Positions 6,563 to 16,068 are shown, counted from the stretch's first letter. The stretch: 50,531 nt of DNA from Mammaliicoccus sciuri (GCF_002901825.1 NZ_PPQD01000034.1:1445-51975), one strand, 5' to 3'. Notes: generated by a model not told the origin, from the sequence alone. Numbers and translations: made by a program.

Positions 6563-7969
6563 ATGAGTATGATTCAAGAAAATTTTATTGTTCAATCTAA
6601 AAAAGGACAAGCATTATATAAAGTTGCTAAAGATATCCCGATTTTTGATTTTCATTGTCATTTAGATCCGAAAGAAATCTATGAAAATAAACCATTTACT
6701 ACGATTACTGAAGTTTGGCTTAAACATGACCATTATAAATGGCGCTTAATGCGCGCATATGGAATTGATGAGTCGTATATTACAGGAGATAAATCCGACA
6801 AAGAAAAATTCGATGCTTTTATAAGTTTATTGCCAAAAAGTATTATGAATCCGATGTATCACTGGTGTCATTTAGAGTTAGCAAGGTATTTCAATATCAA
6901 TGAAAATTTAAATAAAATTGATAAAGAACAATTATATAATCAGTTGAATGAAAGTTTACAACAACCAGAATTTCTTCCAAGAAAATTAATAGAAAGAAGC
7001 AACGTCCAAATCATTTGTACAACTGATGATCCGTGTGATGATTTGAAATATCATCAATTACTTCGTGAAGATAAGTCATTTGATGTTAAAGTGTTACCAA
7101 CATTTAGACCTGATCGTTATATCGCCTTAACGAAAGATAATGTAGAAGCATCAATTAATCAATTAGAAAATGCTACAGGAACAAGAATAAATCATTTGGA
7201 AGAATATATTAATGCGCTCAATGAACGTATTGAATACTTTCATCAAAATGGCGCAAGAAGTTCTGATCAAAGCTTTGCGAAAGTACTTAAAGTGGATGTA
7301 ACAAAAGAACAAGCTGATCAGTATTTTGAACAAATTAAACAAGGTGAAGACTTAGATGAGGAAGATTTAAGTAGATTATCTGGGTATATTTTAACTGAAG
7401 TAAGTAAAACGTATAAAAAATATAATTGGGTTGTACAGTTTCATCTTGGACCAGTAAGAAATAATAATACATTATTGTTTGAAGAAGTTGGTCCAGATGC
7501 TGGATTTGATAGTGTAGGTGATATGCTCAGTTCGTCTGATTTAAATAGATTTTTAGATCATTTAAATCAAAATGATGCATTATCAGATACAATTATTTAT
7601 CCTAATAATGCAAATGATCACTTAATGGTGCAAGCTACAGCTGGAAACTTTACTTCAGATAAAGTCAAAGTGCAACTAGGTGCTGCATGGTGGTTCAATG
7701 ATACTAAAGAAGGAATGGAACAACATTTAGTAGAATACGCAAATGTTGGATTGTTATCTACTTTCGTTGGTATGTTAACTGATTCAAGAAGCTTATTATC
7801 GTATACAAGACATGAATATTTTAGAAGAATATTATGTGAAATGATTGGTAAACGTGTGGAAAGAGGAGAAATCATTGATGATGATGAAATTCTTTCTGAA
7901 ATTATTAAGGATATATGCTTTAATAACGCTGTGACTCTATATAATATCGAAGGCGTAGATGCTATATAA
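6563..7969 (+). CDS. uxaC: Uronate isomerase (glucuronate/galacturonate isomerase)
   Basis: The 468-residue enzyme is an amidohydrolase-superfamily uronate isomerase. The N-terminal metal motif is FDFHCHLDPKEI (residues about 29-40). Further signatures are CTTDDPCDDLKYH, LPTFRPDR, VQFHLGPVRNNN and GAAWWFNDTKEGMEQ. It converts D-glucuronate to D-fructuronate, or D-galacturonate to D-tagaturonate, the first intracellular step of hexuronate catabolism. It is the last gene of the dctPQM operon (15-bp gap, ribosome site AGGAAAGGTG). Tagaturonate/fructuronate reductases and KDG enzymes are not in the window and must lie elsewhere if the pathway is complete. Confidence 0.95.
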   Translation: MSMIQENFIVQSKKGQALYKVAKDIPIFDFHCHLDPKEIYENKPFTTITEVWLKHDHYKWRLMRAYGIDESYITGDKSDKEKFDAFISLLPKSIMNPMYHWCHLELARYFNINENLNKIDKEQLYNQLNESLQQPEFLPRKLIERSNVQIICTTDDPCDDLKYHQLLREDKSFDVKVLPTFRPDRYIALTKDNVEASINQLENATGTRINHLEEYINALNERIEYFHQNGARSSDQSFAKVLKVDVTKEQADQYFEQIKQGEDLDEEDLSRLSGYILTEVSKTYKKYNWVVQFHLGPVRNNNTLLFEEVGPDAGFDSVGDMLSSSDLNRFLDHLNQNDALSDTIIYPNNANDHLMVQATAGNFTSDKVKVQLGAAWWFNDTKEGMEQHLVEYANVGLLSTFVGMLTDSRSLLSYTRHEYFRRILCEMIGKRVERGEIIDDDEILSEIIKDICFNNAVTLYNIEGVDAI

Positions 7970-7974
7970 TAATT

Positions 7975-8010
7975 AAGAACCTAAGACAGCATCGTCTTAG
8001 GTTCTTTTAC
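7975..8010. terminator. Bidirectional terminator between uxaC and GH31
   Basis: Stem AAGAACCTAAGAC (7975-7987) pairs perfectly with GTCTTAGGTTCTT (7994-8006) around a 6-nt loop. It ends the convergent uxaC and GH31 transcripts. Confidence 0.92.
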
Positions 8011-8012
8011 AT

Positions 8013-10106
8013 TTAGAACTTTAGATTTTCAATTGTTTTTAAATCATCTTTATAAACTGGTATCTCTGCGCCTTTTACTACAAATGTTGGGATATGTTGT
8101 AAAGTCGTTTTTACGGTTATTGTTTGACCACCTTCAAATTGTTTGCCACTATGAAAATCAATCCAACCTTTGTTGTTGTTAGGTAAATAGATTGTTCTTT
8201 CTTGTTGAGATTTTTCTACGATAGGGGCAATTAACATATGCTCACCTAACATAAATTCATCATTTTCTACAAAAGTAGTGATATCATTTTCATATTGGTA
8301 AAAAGTAGGTCTTATAATTGGTTCATACGATTCATGTGCCTGTATAACTAATGACTGAAGATATGGTTTAAGCTTTTCATGGAAGTGCATGGCTTGCTTA
8401 ACTTCAGATAATACTTTTTGATGCATCCAAGGTTCATTTACAGTACCATCATCATTCCATGAGTGGATTGAAAATCTCGGATAATAAGCACCACATTGCA
8501 CCCATCTTAAAAATAATTCTGCTTCTGGTTTATCTCCAGAAAAACCGCCAATATCATGTCCGAAATTATAAACACCAGATAGACTTAAACCAATTGCCAT
8601 AGCATTATTATATTTTAATGTATGCCAACTCGTATAGTTATCACCTGTCCAAGTTTGAACATATTTACTCATACCAGCTGCACCAGATCTACTAATGATA
8701 TAAGGATATTCTTCTTTATGATATTTTTGTTGAATTTCTCTTGATGCTTTCATCATTAATATAGGCATGATTGCTTTATAATCTTGGAAATTCGCTTCAT
8801 TTCCGAATCCATTTACGATAGCTTTATCATCCCAAATTTCGAACTCGTTATTATCATTCCATGTGCAATTCACATGATTAGATAATAATTGTTGTTCTAT
8901 TTTTGATTGCCACCATTTAATAGTGTCTTTATTTGTAAAGTCTAAGTAGTATCCTTTTTCATCCCAAAATTGTACAAGAAGCGGTTTGCCATTCATATCT
9001 TTAATAAATCCATCTATGGCTAATACCTCATCTAGTAGAGGATGATCTGTAAGTAGGGTAGGTTTAATATTAGCAACTAATTCTACATTCTGGTCTGTAT
9101 AAGCTTTACCAAAAGATTTTGGGTCTTTAAATTTATCGTAATTCCAATTAAAAACGTATCTCTTATCATGAATGGATGTATAACCTGATGATAGGTGGAA
9201 AGATCTAATCGTTATATTATGTGTGTTACACTGATTTAGAAAAGACAACAATCTTTCATCTGAATTTGGTAAATCTGTATATTGCATTGTTGAGCCAGAA
9301 TAAGACAAACTCCATTCAGGCATCAGTGTTGGTCTTCCTGTTAAATGACTAAAACGCGTCGTTACTTGTTGAATAGACGGACCAGCAATAACGTAATAAT
9401 CAAGAAAATCTGATTTAGTTTCATAATATCTATAATGACCGTGATAATTATCTAACTCTTGTCCAAGATCTACAATAGAGTCTTGATAATCATCATAGAA
9501 GATACCAAATGCTATATTTTCGTCAGTATTGTATGTGAGATAATAAGGAATATGTTTATAAAGCGGATCAGTCGTTTCAGCATTATAACCCATAGCATCT
9601 ATATTCTTCATTCTGTATCGTCTGCCATGCTTATTCACTTTTCCACTCTTTTCTCCGAGTCCAAAATACATTTCATTTTTATCTCGATTTAAATAATGAC
9701 AAGTCGGGTGATTTTTTGATATTTGATGATGATAGCTGCCTGTCTGACGGTCTTGCATGATTTTAATTTCTTTGTCAGATGAACTTAAATCATACCAACT
9801 ACAATAGAAATCTTCTTTATCAATAATGAGTTTTAATAATTTTGTCTCAATTATAATATTGTGTTGTTCTTCTGAAATTTCATATTGAGGACATGAAAAG
9901 TTAGATTGATCGTATCTTGAGAGACCTTCAAACGGTAAGTCAGTATCTCCTGGTGTAATGGTCCAAGTTGGTAAAGATATATCTTTCTGTGTAGAAGATT
10001 TAATATTGATTAAGTAATCTTCTAATATGCGGATTGTAAAGAAATGCTCATTTTGCTTGTCACTGATTACAATTGTATTTTTATCTTGTGAAATCATATT
10101 AAACAT
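8013..10106 (-). CDS. GH31-family alpha-glycosidase
   Basis: The 697-residue cytoplasmic enzyme has no signal peptide. An N-terminal beta-sandwich (to about 260) contains MYFGLGEKSGKVNKHGRRYRM. The catalytic barrel follows. The nucleophile motif is WNDNNE (Asp about 418) and the acid/base motif is TWTGDN (Asp about 489). These sit around ISRSGAAGMSKY and GHDIGGFSGDKP, typical of GH31. The Asn in place of Met in the usual WNDMNE is notable. Members act on alpha-glucosides, alpha-xylosides or sulfoquinovosides. Because it shares an operator with a uronate transporter and uxaC, it may release uronate or sugar from imported glycosides. Ribosome site AGGAGG is 8 nt from the chosen ATG. Substrate not determined. 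Confidence 0.9.
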   Translation of the reverse strand: MFNMISQDKNTIVISDKQNEHFFTIRILEDYLINIKSSTQKDISLPTWTITPGDTDLPFEGLSRYDQSNFSCPQYEISEEQHNIIIETKLLKLIIDKEDFYCSWYDLSSSDKEIKIMQDRQTGSYHHQISKNHPTCHYLNRDKNEMYFGLGEKSGKVNKHGRRYRMKNIDAMGYNAETTDPLYKHIPYYLTYNTDENIAFGIFYDDYQDSIVDLGQELDNYHGHYRYYETKSDFLDYYVIAGPSIQQVTTRFSHLTGRPTLMPEWSLSYSGSTMQYTDLPNSDERLLSFLNQCNTHNITIRSFHLSSGYTSIHDKRYVFNWNYDKFKDPKSFGKAYTDQNVELVANIKPTLLTDHPLLDEVLAIDGFIKDMNGKPLLVQFWDEKGYYLDFTNKDTIKWWQSKIEQQLLSNHVNCTWNDNNEFEIWDDKAIVNGFGNEANFQDYKAIMPILMMKASREIQQKYHKEEYPYIISRSGAAGMSKYVQTWTGDNYTSWHTLKYNNAMAIGLSLSGVYNFGHDIGGFSGDKPEAELFLRWVQCGAYYPRFSIHSWNDDGTVNEPWMHQKVLSEVKQAMHFHEKLKPYLQSLVIQAHESYEPIIRPTFYQYENDITTFVENDEFMLGEHMLIAPIVEKSQQERTIYLPNNNKGWIDFHSGKQFEGGQTITVKTTLQHIPTFVVKGAEIPVYKDDLKTIENLKF

Positions 10107-10120
10107 GTAAATAGCCTCCT

Positions 10121-10136
10121 ATAACAACGTTGTTAT
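10121..10136. promoter_or_regulatory. 16-bp palindromic operator O2 upstream of GH31
   Basis: Perfect dyad ATAACAACGTTGTTAT, identical to the core of O1 at 3666-3685. It directly abuts the GH31 ribosome site (10115-10120) and lies about 54 bp upstream of the permease promoter. A bound LacI repressor would block GH31 transcription and might also affect the divergent permease. Confidence 0.85.
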
Positions 10137-10189
10137 TTAGACTATTACATTAATCTATACCAAAGTAAAGTAAAATAGTAAAAATAGCA

Positions 10190-10218
10190 TTGTCTATGAA
10201 AATAAAGTCATATATCAT
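10190..10218 (+). promoter_or_regulatory. Promoter of the EIIC-like permease
   Basis: TTGTCT (10190-10195), a 17-bp spacer and TATCAT (10213-10218). The predicted start of transcription is near 10225, just before the AGGAGG ribosome site at about 10235. Confidence 0.6.
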
Positions 10219-10246
10219 TAATACATATTATTTCAGGAGGCTTTTT

Positions 10247-11299
10247 ATGGATAAACATTTCACAGTAAAGGAATTTTTCTTTAATATTTTAAATGGTATA
10301 GGTGTAGGTATTGTTATAGCATTAATACCAAACGCCATACTTGGTGTGTTATTTAGTTATTTATCACAGTTTCATCCGCTATTAGAAATGTTTAATCAAG
10401 CATTATTACTCATGCAGTTTGCGATGAGTTTTATTATAGGGATCGTTGTTGCACATCAATTTAAATTCCAAGCTACTGATGCGGTTATGATTGGCGCTGC
10501 AGGATTAATAGGTTCAGGCGCTGTAAAAATACAAAATGGTCAATTTATATTTGTGAGTATAGGGGATGTCGTCAATTTAATCGTTGTGTTAATTATCAGT
10601 TGTTATTTGATGATTAAATTGAAAGGTAAATTTGGTTCTTTAGATATGTTGATTATGCCAATTATTATTTCAGTAGTTAGTGGATTTATAGGTATGCTGA
10701 CACTTCCATATGTTAGTAATGTAACTAAAGGCATCGGCAAATTAATAGAACAATTTTCTACATTGAATCCGTTAATGATGTGTATATTGATCGCGATTAC
10801 ATATGCATTATTAATGGTTACGCCAATTTCAGTTGTTGCAATAGCTACTGCAGTCGGTTTAAACGGTTTAAGTTCAGGAGCTGGCAATATGGGTATTGTT
10901 GCAGCATGTGTGACTTTCTTAATGGGCTCATGGAAAGTAAACGAAAAAGGTATCAATATCGTACTTATAATCGGTGCAGCTAAAATGATGATTCCAGTAT
11001 ATTTCAAAAATCCAATCATCGCAGTACCATTAATCGTAAATGGATTAATGAGTGGATTACTAACTTATTTCATAGGCATAAAAGGTACACCAATGTCTAC
11101 AGGATTTGGTTATACAGGATTTGTTGGACCAGCAAACGCATTAAAATTTATGGAAGGATCAGTATTTTTAAATATATTAATACTTGGCGTAGCATATTTC
11201 GTCATACCGTTTGTATTTGCATATATCGTACATAAAGTTTGTTTAAAAATACTTCCAAAATACAATCAAGAAATGTTTTTATTTAAAGAAAATAATTAA
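10247..11299 (+). CDS. PTS EIIC-like membrane permease (PfoR-related family)
   Basis: The start is the ATG at 10247, 8-9 nt after AGGAGG. An upstream TTG frame overlaps the promoter and is rejected. The 350-residue product has about 10 membrane segments and glycine-rich loops (VMIGAAGLIGSGAVKI, GTPMSTGFGYTGFVGPANALKF). It matches the EIIC_2 group of stand-alone IIC-type proteins, often called PfoR-like. No EIIA or EIIB domain is present or encoded nearby, so phosphotransferase transport is not established. Its position divergent from GH31, with O2 between them, suggests it handles the GH31 substrate or product. Confidence 0.82.
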   Translation: MDKHFTVKEFFFNILNGIGVGIVIALIPNAILGVLFSYLSQFHPLLEMFNQALLLMQFAMSFIIGIVVAHQFKFQATDAVMIGAAGLIGSGAVKIQNGQFIFVSIGDVVNLIVVLIISCYLMIKLKGKFGSLDMLIMPIIISVVSGFIGMLTLPYVSNVTKGIGKLIEQFSTLNPLMMCILIAITYALLMVTPISVVAIATAVGLNGLSSGAGNMGIVAACVTFLMGSWKVNEKGINIVLIIGAAKMMIPVYFKNPIIAVPLIVNGLMSGLLTYFIGIKGTPMSTGFGYTGFVGPANALKFMEGSVFLNILILGVAYFVIPFVFAYIVHKVCLKILPKYNQEMFLFKENN

Positions 11300-11308
11300 A
11301 ATGAAGAG

Positions 11309-11345
11309 AAGGCTGAGACAAGAAAGATGTCTCAGCCTTTAAATT
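11309..11345 (+). terminator. Terminator of the permease gene
   Basis: Stem AAGGCTGAGACA (11309-11320) pairs perfectly with TGTCTCAGCCTT (11328-11339) around AGAAAGA, followed by a short T-rich tail. The first modular repeat array begins directly after it. Confidence 0.88.
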
Positions 11346-11600
11346 TGTCTCAATACTGGTGCCGTTATTAGCAAGTTTGGCGAGAAGTGCAACTACTGGG
11401 GTCGTTATAAGCAGTTTTGGCAAGAGGTGCAAATAAGGAGATCAGTAATTACAATTCTCAGTAGTTTTGTAATTAAGGCTGTCCATAGTAACACTTCAGC
11501 TGACTTTTGTAATTAACAACCCCGTTATGAACAAGTTTAGACAAAACTGTTCACAAGGACACTAATTAGTAACACTTCTTGTTAGTTGTGTTATTAACCA
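11345..11600 (+). repeat. Modular intergenic repeat array 1 (A-A-B-B-C-B)
   Basis: Two A units (11365-11396 and 11405-11436) have the form TTATTAGCA, about 14 nt including TTTGGC, then TGCAAATAA, an inverted repeat with one mismatch. They are followed by a diverged B unit (about 11444-11475) and a good B unit with core CAGCTG (11488-11515). Then come a C unit (11524-11557, GTTATGAACA with TGTTCACAAG) and a second diverged B-like unit (11569-11599). No coding potential is seen. It occupies most of the 416-bp gap between the permease and the dehydrogenase gene. The same module order occurs at two other places in the window. Confidence 0.85.
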
Positions 11601-11647
11601 TACTGCATACATACATTTTTAATTGTAAGAATATTATGAAAAAGAGA

Positions 11648-11676
11648 TTGTTTGTTTTCATAAAGTGTTGTAGAAT
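11648..11676 (+). promoter_or_regulatory. Promoter of the D-2-hydroxyacid dehydrogenase gene
   Basis: TTGTTT (11648-11653), a 17-bp spacer and TAGAAT (11671-11676). A GAAAGGA ribosome site precedes the ATG at 11716. Confidence 0.7.
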
Positions 11677-11715
11677 TAATCATTATTATTTTTTTACTGA
11701 AAGGAAGAACATATT

Positions 11716-12714
11716 ATGAAATTTAAATTATTTAATATAAGAGAAGATGAAAAGCCTTATGCATATCAATGGGGGCAATCTAATGGTCATGAAATTGAAT
11801 GTACCGAAGAGGATTTAACTTTAAATAATGTCCATACTTTATCATCTTTTGATGGTGTGAGTACTCAGCAGCTATTTAAGTTTGATGACAGAATATATGA
11901 AGCACTTAAAGATGTAGGTATTAAACAAATTGCTGGTCGTGCTGCTGGGTTTGATATGTTTAATTTAACTGAAGCTGCTAAACATGATTTAAAAATAACA
12001 AATATTCCTTCATACAGTCCAAATGCGATAGCGGAATTTGCAGTTTGTAGAGCATTAGAATTAGTAAGAAACATTAATAAAATAAATAAAAAAGTAGAAC
12101 GTCAAGATTTTACTTGGGATGAAACAGTAATCGCTACAGAACTAAGAAATATGACGGTACTGGTTATTGGTGTTGGTAGAATTGGTAAAGTGTCAGCACA
12201 ATTATTTAAAGGATTTGGTGCGGAAGTTATCGGTTATGACCCATATGATCAATCGTTACGCGATATTGAATATGTACAAAGTTTACAAGAAGGACTATCT
12301 AAAGCTGATTTAATCACATTACATGTTCCTGCAAATGAAGAAACGACACATATTATTAATGAAGAGACGATTAAATATATGAAAAATGGTGCATATTTAG
12401 TGAATACAGCTAGAGGTGCGACAGTGAATACTAATGATGTCATTCAAGCATTAAATAGTGGTAAATTACATAGTGTCGCTTTAGATGTATATGAAAATGA
12501 GTTTGCATATTTCTCATATGATTATAAAGACAAAGAAATTGAAGATCCTACTTTAAAAGAATTGATGTCACGTGATGATGTTTTAATTTCACCTCATATT
12601 GCATTTTATACGCATACAGCAGTACAAAATATGGTTGAAATTTCATTAGATAGTGCACTTGAAGTTATCACAACTGGATACAGTGAAAATGAAGTTCAAT
12701 TAAGTAAAGTATGA
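11716..12714 (+). CDS. ldhD: D-2-hydroxyacid dehydrogenase (D-lactate dehydrogenase type)
   Basis: The 332-residue cytosolic NAD-dependent dehydrogenase has the nucleotide-binding motif VIGVGRIGKVSAQLFKGFGAEVIGYDPY. The catalytic triad of the family is present: Arg in NTARGA, Glu in DVYENE and His in ISPHIAFYT. The AGFDMFNL and SPNAIAEFA segments are typical of fermentative D-lactate dehydrogenases, which interconvert pyruvate and D-lactate. It is a single-gene unit with its own promoter and terminator. A wider role with other 2-oxo acids cannot be excluded. Confidence 0.88.
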   Translation: MKFKLFNIREDEKPYAYQWGQSNGHEIECTEEDLTLNNVHTLSSFDGVSTQQLFKFDDRIYEALKDVGIKQIAGRAAGFDMFNLTEAAKHDLKITNIPSYSPNAIAEFAVCRALELVRNINKINKKVERQDFTWDETVIATELRNMTVLVIGVGRIGKVSAQLFKGFGAEVIGYDPYDQSLRDIEYVQSLQEGLSKADLITLHVPANEETTHIINEETIKYMKNGAYLVNTARGATVNTNDVIQALNSGKLHSVALDVYENEFAYFSYDYKDKEIEDPTLKELMSRDDVLISPHIAFYTHTAVQNMVEISLDSALEVITTGYSENEVQLSKV

Positions 12715-12740
12715 ATGAACGTTCGTTCATACTTTTTTTA
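12709..12740 (+). terminator. Terminator overlapping the ldhD stop codon
   Basis: Stem GTATGAATGAA (12709-12719) pairs with TTCGTTCATAC (12722-12732, one T-G), followed by seven T. The TGA stop is inside the left arm. Confidence 0.88.
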
Positions 12741-12750
12741 TAAAAAGCTA

Positions 12751-12779
12751 TTGCATAAAATTTCATAAATGCGTATAAT
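12751..12779 (+). promoter_or_regulatory. Promoter of the amino-acid ABC transporter/arg genes, with ARG-box-like site
   Basis: TTGCAT (12751-12756), a 17-bp spacer and TATAAT (12774-12779) make a near-consensus promoter. The sequence TGCATAAAATTTCA at 12752-12765 differs at two positions from the ArgR/AhrC box (TGAAT-4W-ATTCA) and overlaps the -35. Arginine control of the downstream argCJB genes is therefore plausible but inferred. Confidence 0.65.
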
Positions 12780-12811
12780 AATGAATATTATTAATTCAGG
12801 AGGTAACGAAT

Positions 12812-14275
12812 TTGAAAAGAAATGTATTTACTAAAGTAGTTATAGCAACAATTTGTTTACTACTTACAATTCCTTATTTAGCCCCCATAAAGTCACAAGC
12901 TGCAGAAACTGATCAATGGGATAAAGCTAAAGAACGAGGCGAGTTAAGAGTAGGCTTATCAGCAGATTATGCACCTTATGAGTTTGAGCACACTAAAGAT
13001 GGTGAACGTGAATATGCTGGGATAGATATAGAACTTGCTAAAAAAATTGCAAAAGACAATGACATTAAACTTAAAATTGTGAATATGCAATTTGATAGTT
13101 TGCTAGGTGCTTTAAAAACTGGAAAAATCGATATGATTATTTCTGGTATGGCTCCAACTCCTGAGAGAAAGAAACAAGTTGATTTTTCTGATGATTATAT
13201 GGAAGTTAATCAGAGAATGATTATACAGAAAAAAGATAAAGACAAATTAAAAACGATTGATGATTTTAAAGGTAAAATGGTCGGTGTGCAAAAGCAAACG
13301 ACTCAAGAAGAATTGGCAAAAACAGAAATGCCAGAATCTCAAGTTAGCTCATTGACGAGAGTACCGGAAGTTATTATGTCACTTAATTCTGGAAAAGTAG
13401 ATGGCATGATTATTGAAGGGCCTGTTGCTGATGCGTACCTAGAGAAGAATCCTAATTTAACATATTCAGATGTAACATTTTCAGATGCAGACAAGACAAC
13501 AGCTATTGCATTACCGAAAAATTCACCTGAATTAATGAAGAGAGTTAATAAGAGTGTTAAAGAAGTTCGTGATAATAATTTGATTAAAGACTATCAAGAT
13601 AAAGCAACTGAAGCGATGTTCGATGATGGTTCTTTCTTCAGTAAATATGGTTCATATTTCTTACATGGTGTAGGTTATACGATTTTATTATCATTCTTAG
13701 GTGTAGTAGCTGGGGCATTAATTGGTTGCTTCTTAGCACTTATGAAATTAAGTAATAGTAAAATATTTAAATCGATTGCTTCAGTTTACATTGAATTTAT
13801 AAGAGGCACACCATTACTTGTTCAAGTATTTTTAGTTTACTTCGGTACAACAGCAGTACTTGGATTAGATTTATCAGCATTAATTTGTGGTATTATCGCA
13901 CTCATCATTAACTGTAGTGCTTATATTGCAGAAATTATTAGAGCTGGTATTAACGCAGTAGATAATGGCCAAATGGAAGCAGCTAGATCACTAGGATTAA
14001 ATAAATCGCAAGCAATGACTAAAGTTATCTTGCCACAAGCCATTAAAAATATTTTACCTGCATTAGGTAATGAATTTGTAACAGTTATTAAAGAATCTTC
14101 TATAGTTTCTGTTATCGGCGTAAGTGAATTGATGTTTAATGCTCAAGTTGTTCAAGGGGCATCATTTGATCCATTTACACCATTATTAGTAGCAGCAGTA
14201 TTGTACTTTATCTTAACGTTTACGTTATCTAGAGTGATGTACTTTGCTGAAAGGAGGTTTAGTGTAAGTGATTAA
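12812..14275 (+). CDS. glnP: Amino-acid ABC transporter, fused substrate-binding and permease protein
   Basis: The 487-residue protein starts at TTG 12812, 7 nt after AGGAGGT. It has a cleavable signal or anchor (residues 1-31, ending KSQAAE). A family-3 substrate-binding domain follows (about 38-265; [47 protein letters not shown]). The permease domain (about 275-487) carries the EAA loop [25 protein letters not shown]. Such fusions are GlnPQ-type glutamine/polar amino-acid importers of Firmicutes. It overlaps the ATPase gene by 8 bp. Substrate may be glutamine, glutamate or arginine, and the neighbouring arg genes favour arginine-related use. Confidence 0.92.
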   Translation: MKRNVFTKVVIATICLLLTIPYLAPIKSQAAETDQWDKAKERGELRVGLSADYAPYEFEHTKDGEREYAGIDIELAKKIAKDNDIKLKIVNMQFDSLLGALKTGKIDMIISGMAPTPERKKQVDFSDDYMEVNQRMIIQKKDKDKLKTIDDFKGKMVGVQKQTTQEELAKTEMPESQVSSLTRVPEVIMSLNSGKVDGMIIEGPVADAYLEKNPNLTYSDVTFSDADKTTAIALPKNSPELMKRVNKSVKEVRDNNLIKDYQDKATEAMFDDGSFFSKYGSYFLHGVGYTILLSFLGVVAGALIGCFLALMKLSNSKIFKSIASVYIEFIRGTPLLVQVFLVYFGTTAVLGLDLSALICGIIALIINCSAYIAEIIRAGINAVDNGQMEAARSLGLNKSQAMTKVILPQAIKNILPALGNEFVTVIKESSIVSVIGVSELMFNAQVVQGASFDPFTPLLVAAVLYFILTFTLSRVMYFAERRFSVSD

Positions 14276-14993
14276 AGTTAACGATTTACACAAATCATTT
14301 GGTAAAAATGAAGTATTAAAAGGTATTAATTTAAATATTGAAAAAGGGGAAGTTGTTGCGATTATCGGCCCATCTGGTAGTGGTAAAAGTACGCTTCTTA
14401 GATGTTTGAATTTATTAGAAGAACCTTCCTCTGGACAGATTGTATTTGAAAATAATGATTTAACAAATACTAAAGGTGCAAAGTTGGATCAATTAAGACA
14501 AAAAATGGGCATGGTTTTCCAAGGTTTTAATCTTTTTCCACATAAAAAAGTAATCGAAAATATTACACTAACACCTTTAACTTTGAAAAAAGGACAAAAA
14601 TCCGAATTAGAAGATCAAGCTAAACAATTACTTCAAAAAGTTGGTCTAGAAGATAAAGCAGATGTTTATCCTTCTAAATTATCAGGTGGACAAAAGCAAC
14701 GTGTAGCGATTGCTCGTGCGTTAGCGATGAACCCAGCAGTTATTTTATTTGATGAACCAACATCAGCATTAGACCCCGAAGTTGTTGGTGAGGTATTAAG
14801 TGTTATGAAAGATTTAGCCAAAGAAGGTATGACAATGGTCGTTGTAACACATGAAATGGGATTTGCTAAAAATGTCAGCGACCATGTGATTTTTATGGAT
14901 GAAGGTATTGTTCAAGAAGAAGGTACACCTGAACAAATATTTGATAATCCTCAAAACGAAAGAACGAAACAATTTTTATCTAAAGTATTATAA
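14268..14993 (+). CDS. glnQ: Amino-acid ABC transporter ATP-binding protein
   Basis: The 241-residue ATPase starts at GTG 14268, inside the end of the permease gene with ribosome site AAGGAGG. Walker A is GPSGSGKST, the Q-loop [11 protein letters not shown], the ABC signature LSGGQKQR, Walker [14 protein letters not shown] and the H-loop [10 protein letters not shown]. It matches the polar amino-acid (PAAT) subfamily closely and powers the upstream fused permease. argC starts only 25 bp after its stop with no terminator between, so the transporter and arginine genes are probably co-transcribed. Confidence 0.95.
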   Translation: MIKVNDLHKSFGKNEVLKGINLNIEKGEVVAIIGPSGSGKSTLLRCLNLLEEPSSGQIVFENNDLTNTKGAKLDQLRQKMGMVFQGFNLFPHKKVIENITLTPLTLKKGQKSELEDQAKQLLQKVGLEDKADVYPSKLSGGQKQRVAIARALAMNPAVILFDEPTSALDPEVVGEVLSVMKDLAKEGMTMVVVTHEMGFAKNVSDHVIFMDEGIVQEEGTPEQIFDNPQNERTKQFLSKVL

Positions 14994-15018
14994 TACTAAA
15001 AATAGAAGAGGTGTTTTC

Positions 15019-16053
15019 GTGTTAGATATAGGTATAGTCGGTGGAAGTGGATACGGTGCAATCGAATTGATGAGATTATTAAATCAGCATAAAGAAGTGA
15101 ACATCAAATATGTATTCTCACACTCGAAATCTGGTCAAGATATTAAGGAAACATATCCACATTTACAAAATAATATTATTGAACAATTCACAAGTTTAGA
15201 TGTAGAAACAGTGCAATGTGATTTAATATTTTTTGCGACCCCCTCAAATGTGAGCAAGAATTTTATTCCTAAATTAATAGAACGTGGTATTAAAGTAATC
15301 GATTTATCTGGAGACTTTAGGTTAAAAGACCCCACAATTTATGAAAAATATTACGGAGAAAAGCCAGCTCCTCAGAGTGTATTGGATGAAGCGATGTATA
15401 GCTTGCCTGAGTGGTCAAATGTGGATGGATCATCGACACAAATTATTGCAAACCCGGGTTGTTTCCCAACGGCAATACTCTTATCTTTACACCCTCTTTT
15501 AGAAAGTGACTTAATTAATAAAGACACGATTATAATAGACGCTAAAACTGGTGTTTCAGGTGCTGGTAGAACATTAAGTCAAAATGTTCATTTTGGCGAA
15601 GCAAATGAAAACTTTTCAGCTTATAAATTAGGATCCCATAAGCATACACCAGAAATTGAACAGTATTTATCACAAGTCTCGAAATCAGACATAAAAGTGA
15701 CATTCACACCTCATCTCGTTCCTATGACAAGAGGTATATTGGCAACTATTTATGTAGATTTAAAAGATCAAACAAGTGAAGAAGCATTACATCAAATATA
15801 TAAACAGAAATATGATGACAAACCATTTGTTCGTGTAAGAGACCTTGGCGAATTCCCTACAACAAAAGAAGTTCTAGGCAGTAATTACTGCGATATAGGT
15901 ATTTATGTTGATGAAGACAGACAAAAAGCTATTATCGTTGCAGTTATAGATAATCTCGTTAAAGGTGCAAGTGGTCAAGCAATTCAGAACATGAATAGAT
16001 TATTTGGATTTAATGAAGATGAAGGATTAAATTTATTACCAATATACCCATAG
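15019..16053 (+). CDS. argC: N-acetyl-gamma-glutamyl-phosphate reductase
   Basis: The start is the GTG at 15019 ([17 protein letters not shown]), 6-7 nt after AAGAGGTG. A longer frame overlapping glnQ is rejected. The 344-residue NADPH-dependent enzyme carries out the third step of arginine synthesis, reducing N-acetylglutamyl phosphate to the semialdehyde. It shows the Rossmann motif GGSGYGA, the catalytic cysteine in NPGCFPTA, and [11 protein letters not shown] with the conserved catalytic histidine region. The length is normal. It is followed by argJ after 15 bp. Confidence 0.95.
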   Translation: MLDIGIVGGSGYGAIELMRLLNQHKEVNIKYVFSHSKSGQDIKETYPHLQNNIIEQFTSLDVETVQCDLIFFATPSNVSKNFIPKLIERGIKVIDLSGDFRLKDPTIYEKYYGEKPAPQSVLDEAMYSLPEWSNVDGSSTQIIANPGCFPTAILLSLHPLLESDLINKDTIIIDAKTGVSGAGRTLSQNVHFGEANENFSAYKLGSHKHTPEIEQYLSQVSKSDIKVTFTPHLVPMTRGILATIYVDLKDQTSEEALHQIYKQKYDDKPFVRVRDLGEFPTTKEVLGSNYCDIGIYVDEDRQKAIIVAVIDNLVKGASGQAIQNMNRLFGFNEDEGLNLLPIYP

Positions 16054-16068
16054 AATAGGAGGAATTTG

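Noticed and set aside
10190-10246. Upstream TTG start for the permease
   Set aside because: It overlaps the predicted -35 and has no ribosome site, while ATG 10247 follows AGGAGG.
11600-11715. Riboswitch or T-box ahead of the D-2-hydroxyacid dehydrogenase
   Set aside because: The leader is short after the predicted start and lacks the T-box sequence or any aptamer pattern I recognise.
14899-15018. Longer ArgC start overlapping glnQ
   Set aside because: The extra 40 residues are the glnQ 3' end in another frame. The GTG at 15019 has a ribosome site and begins the typical ArgC N-terminus.
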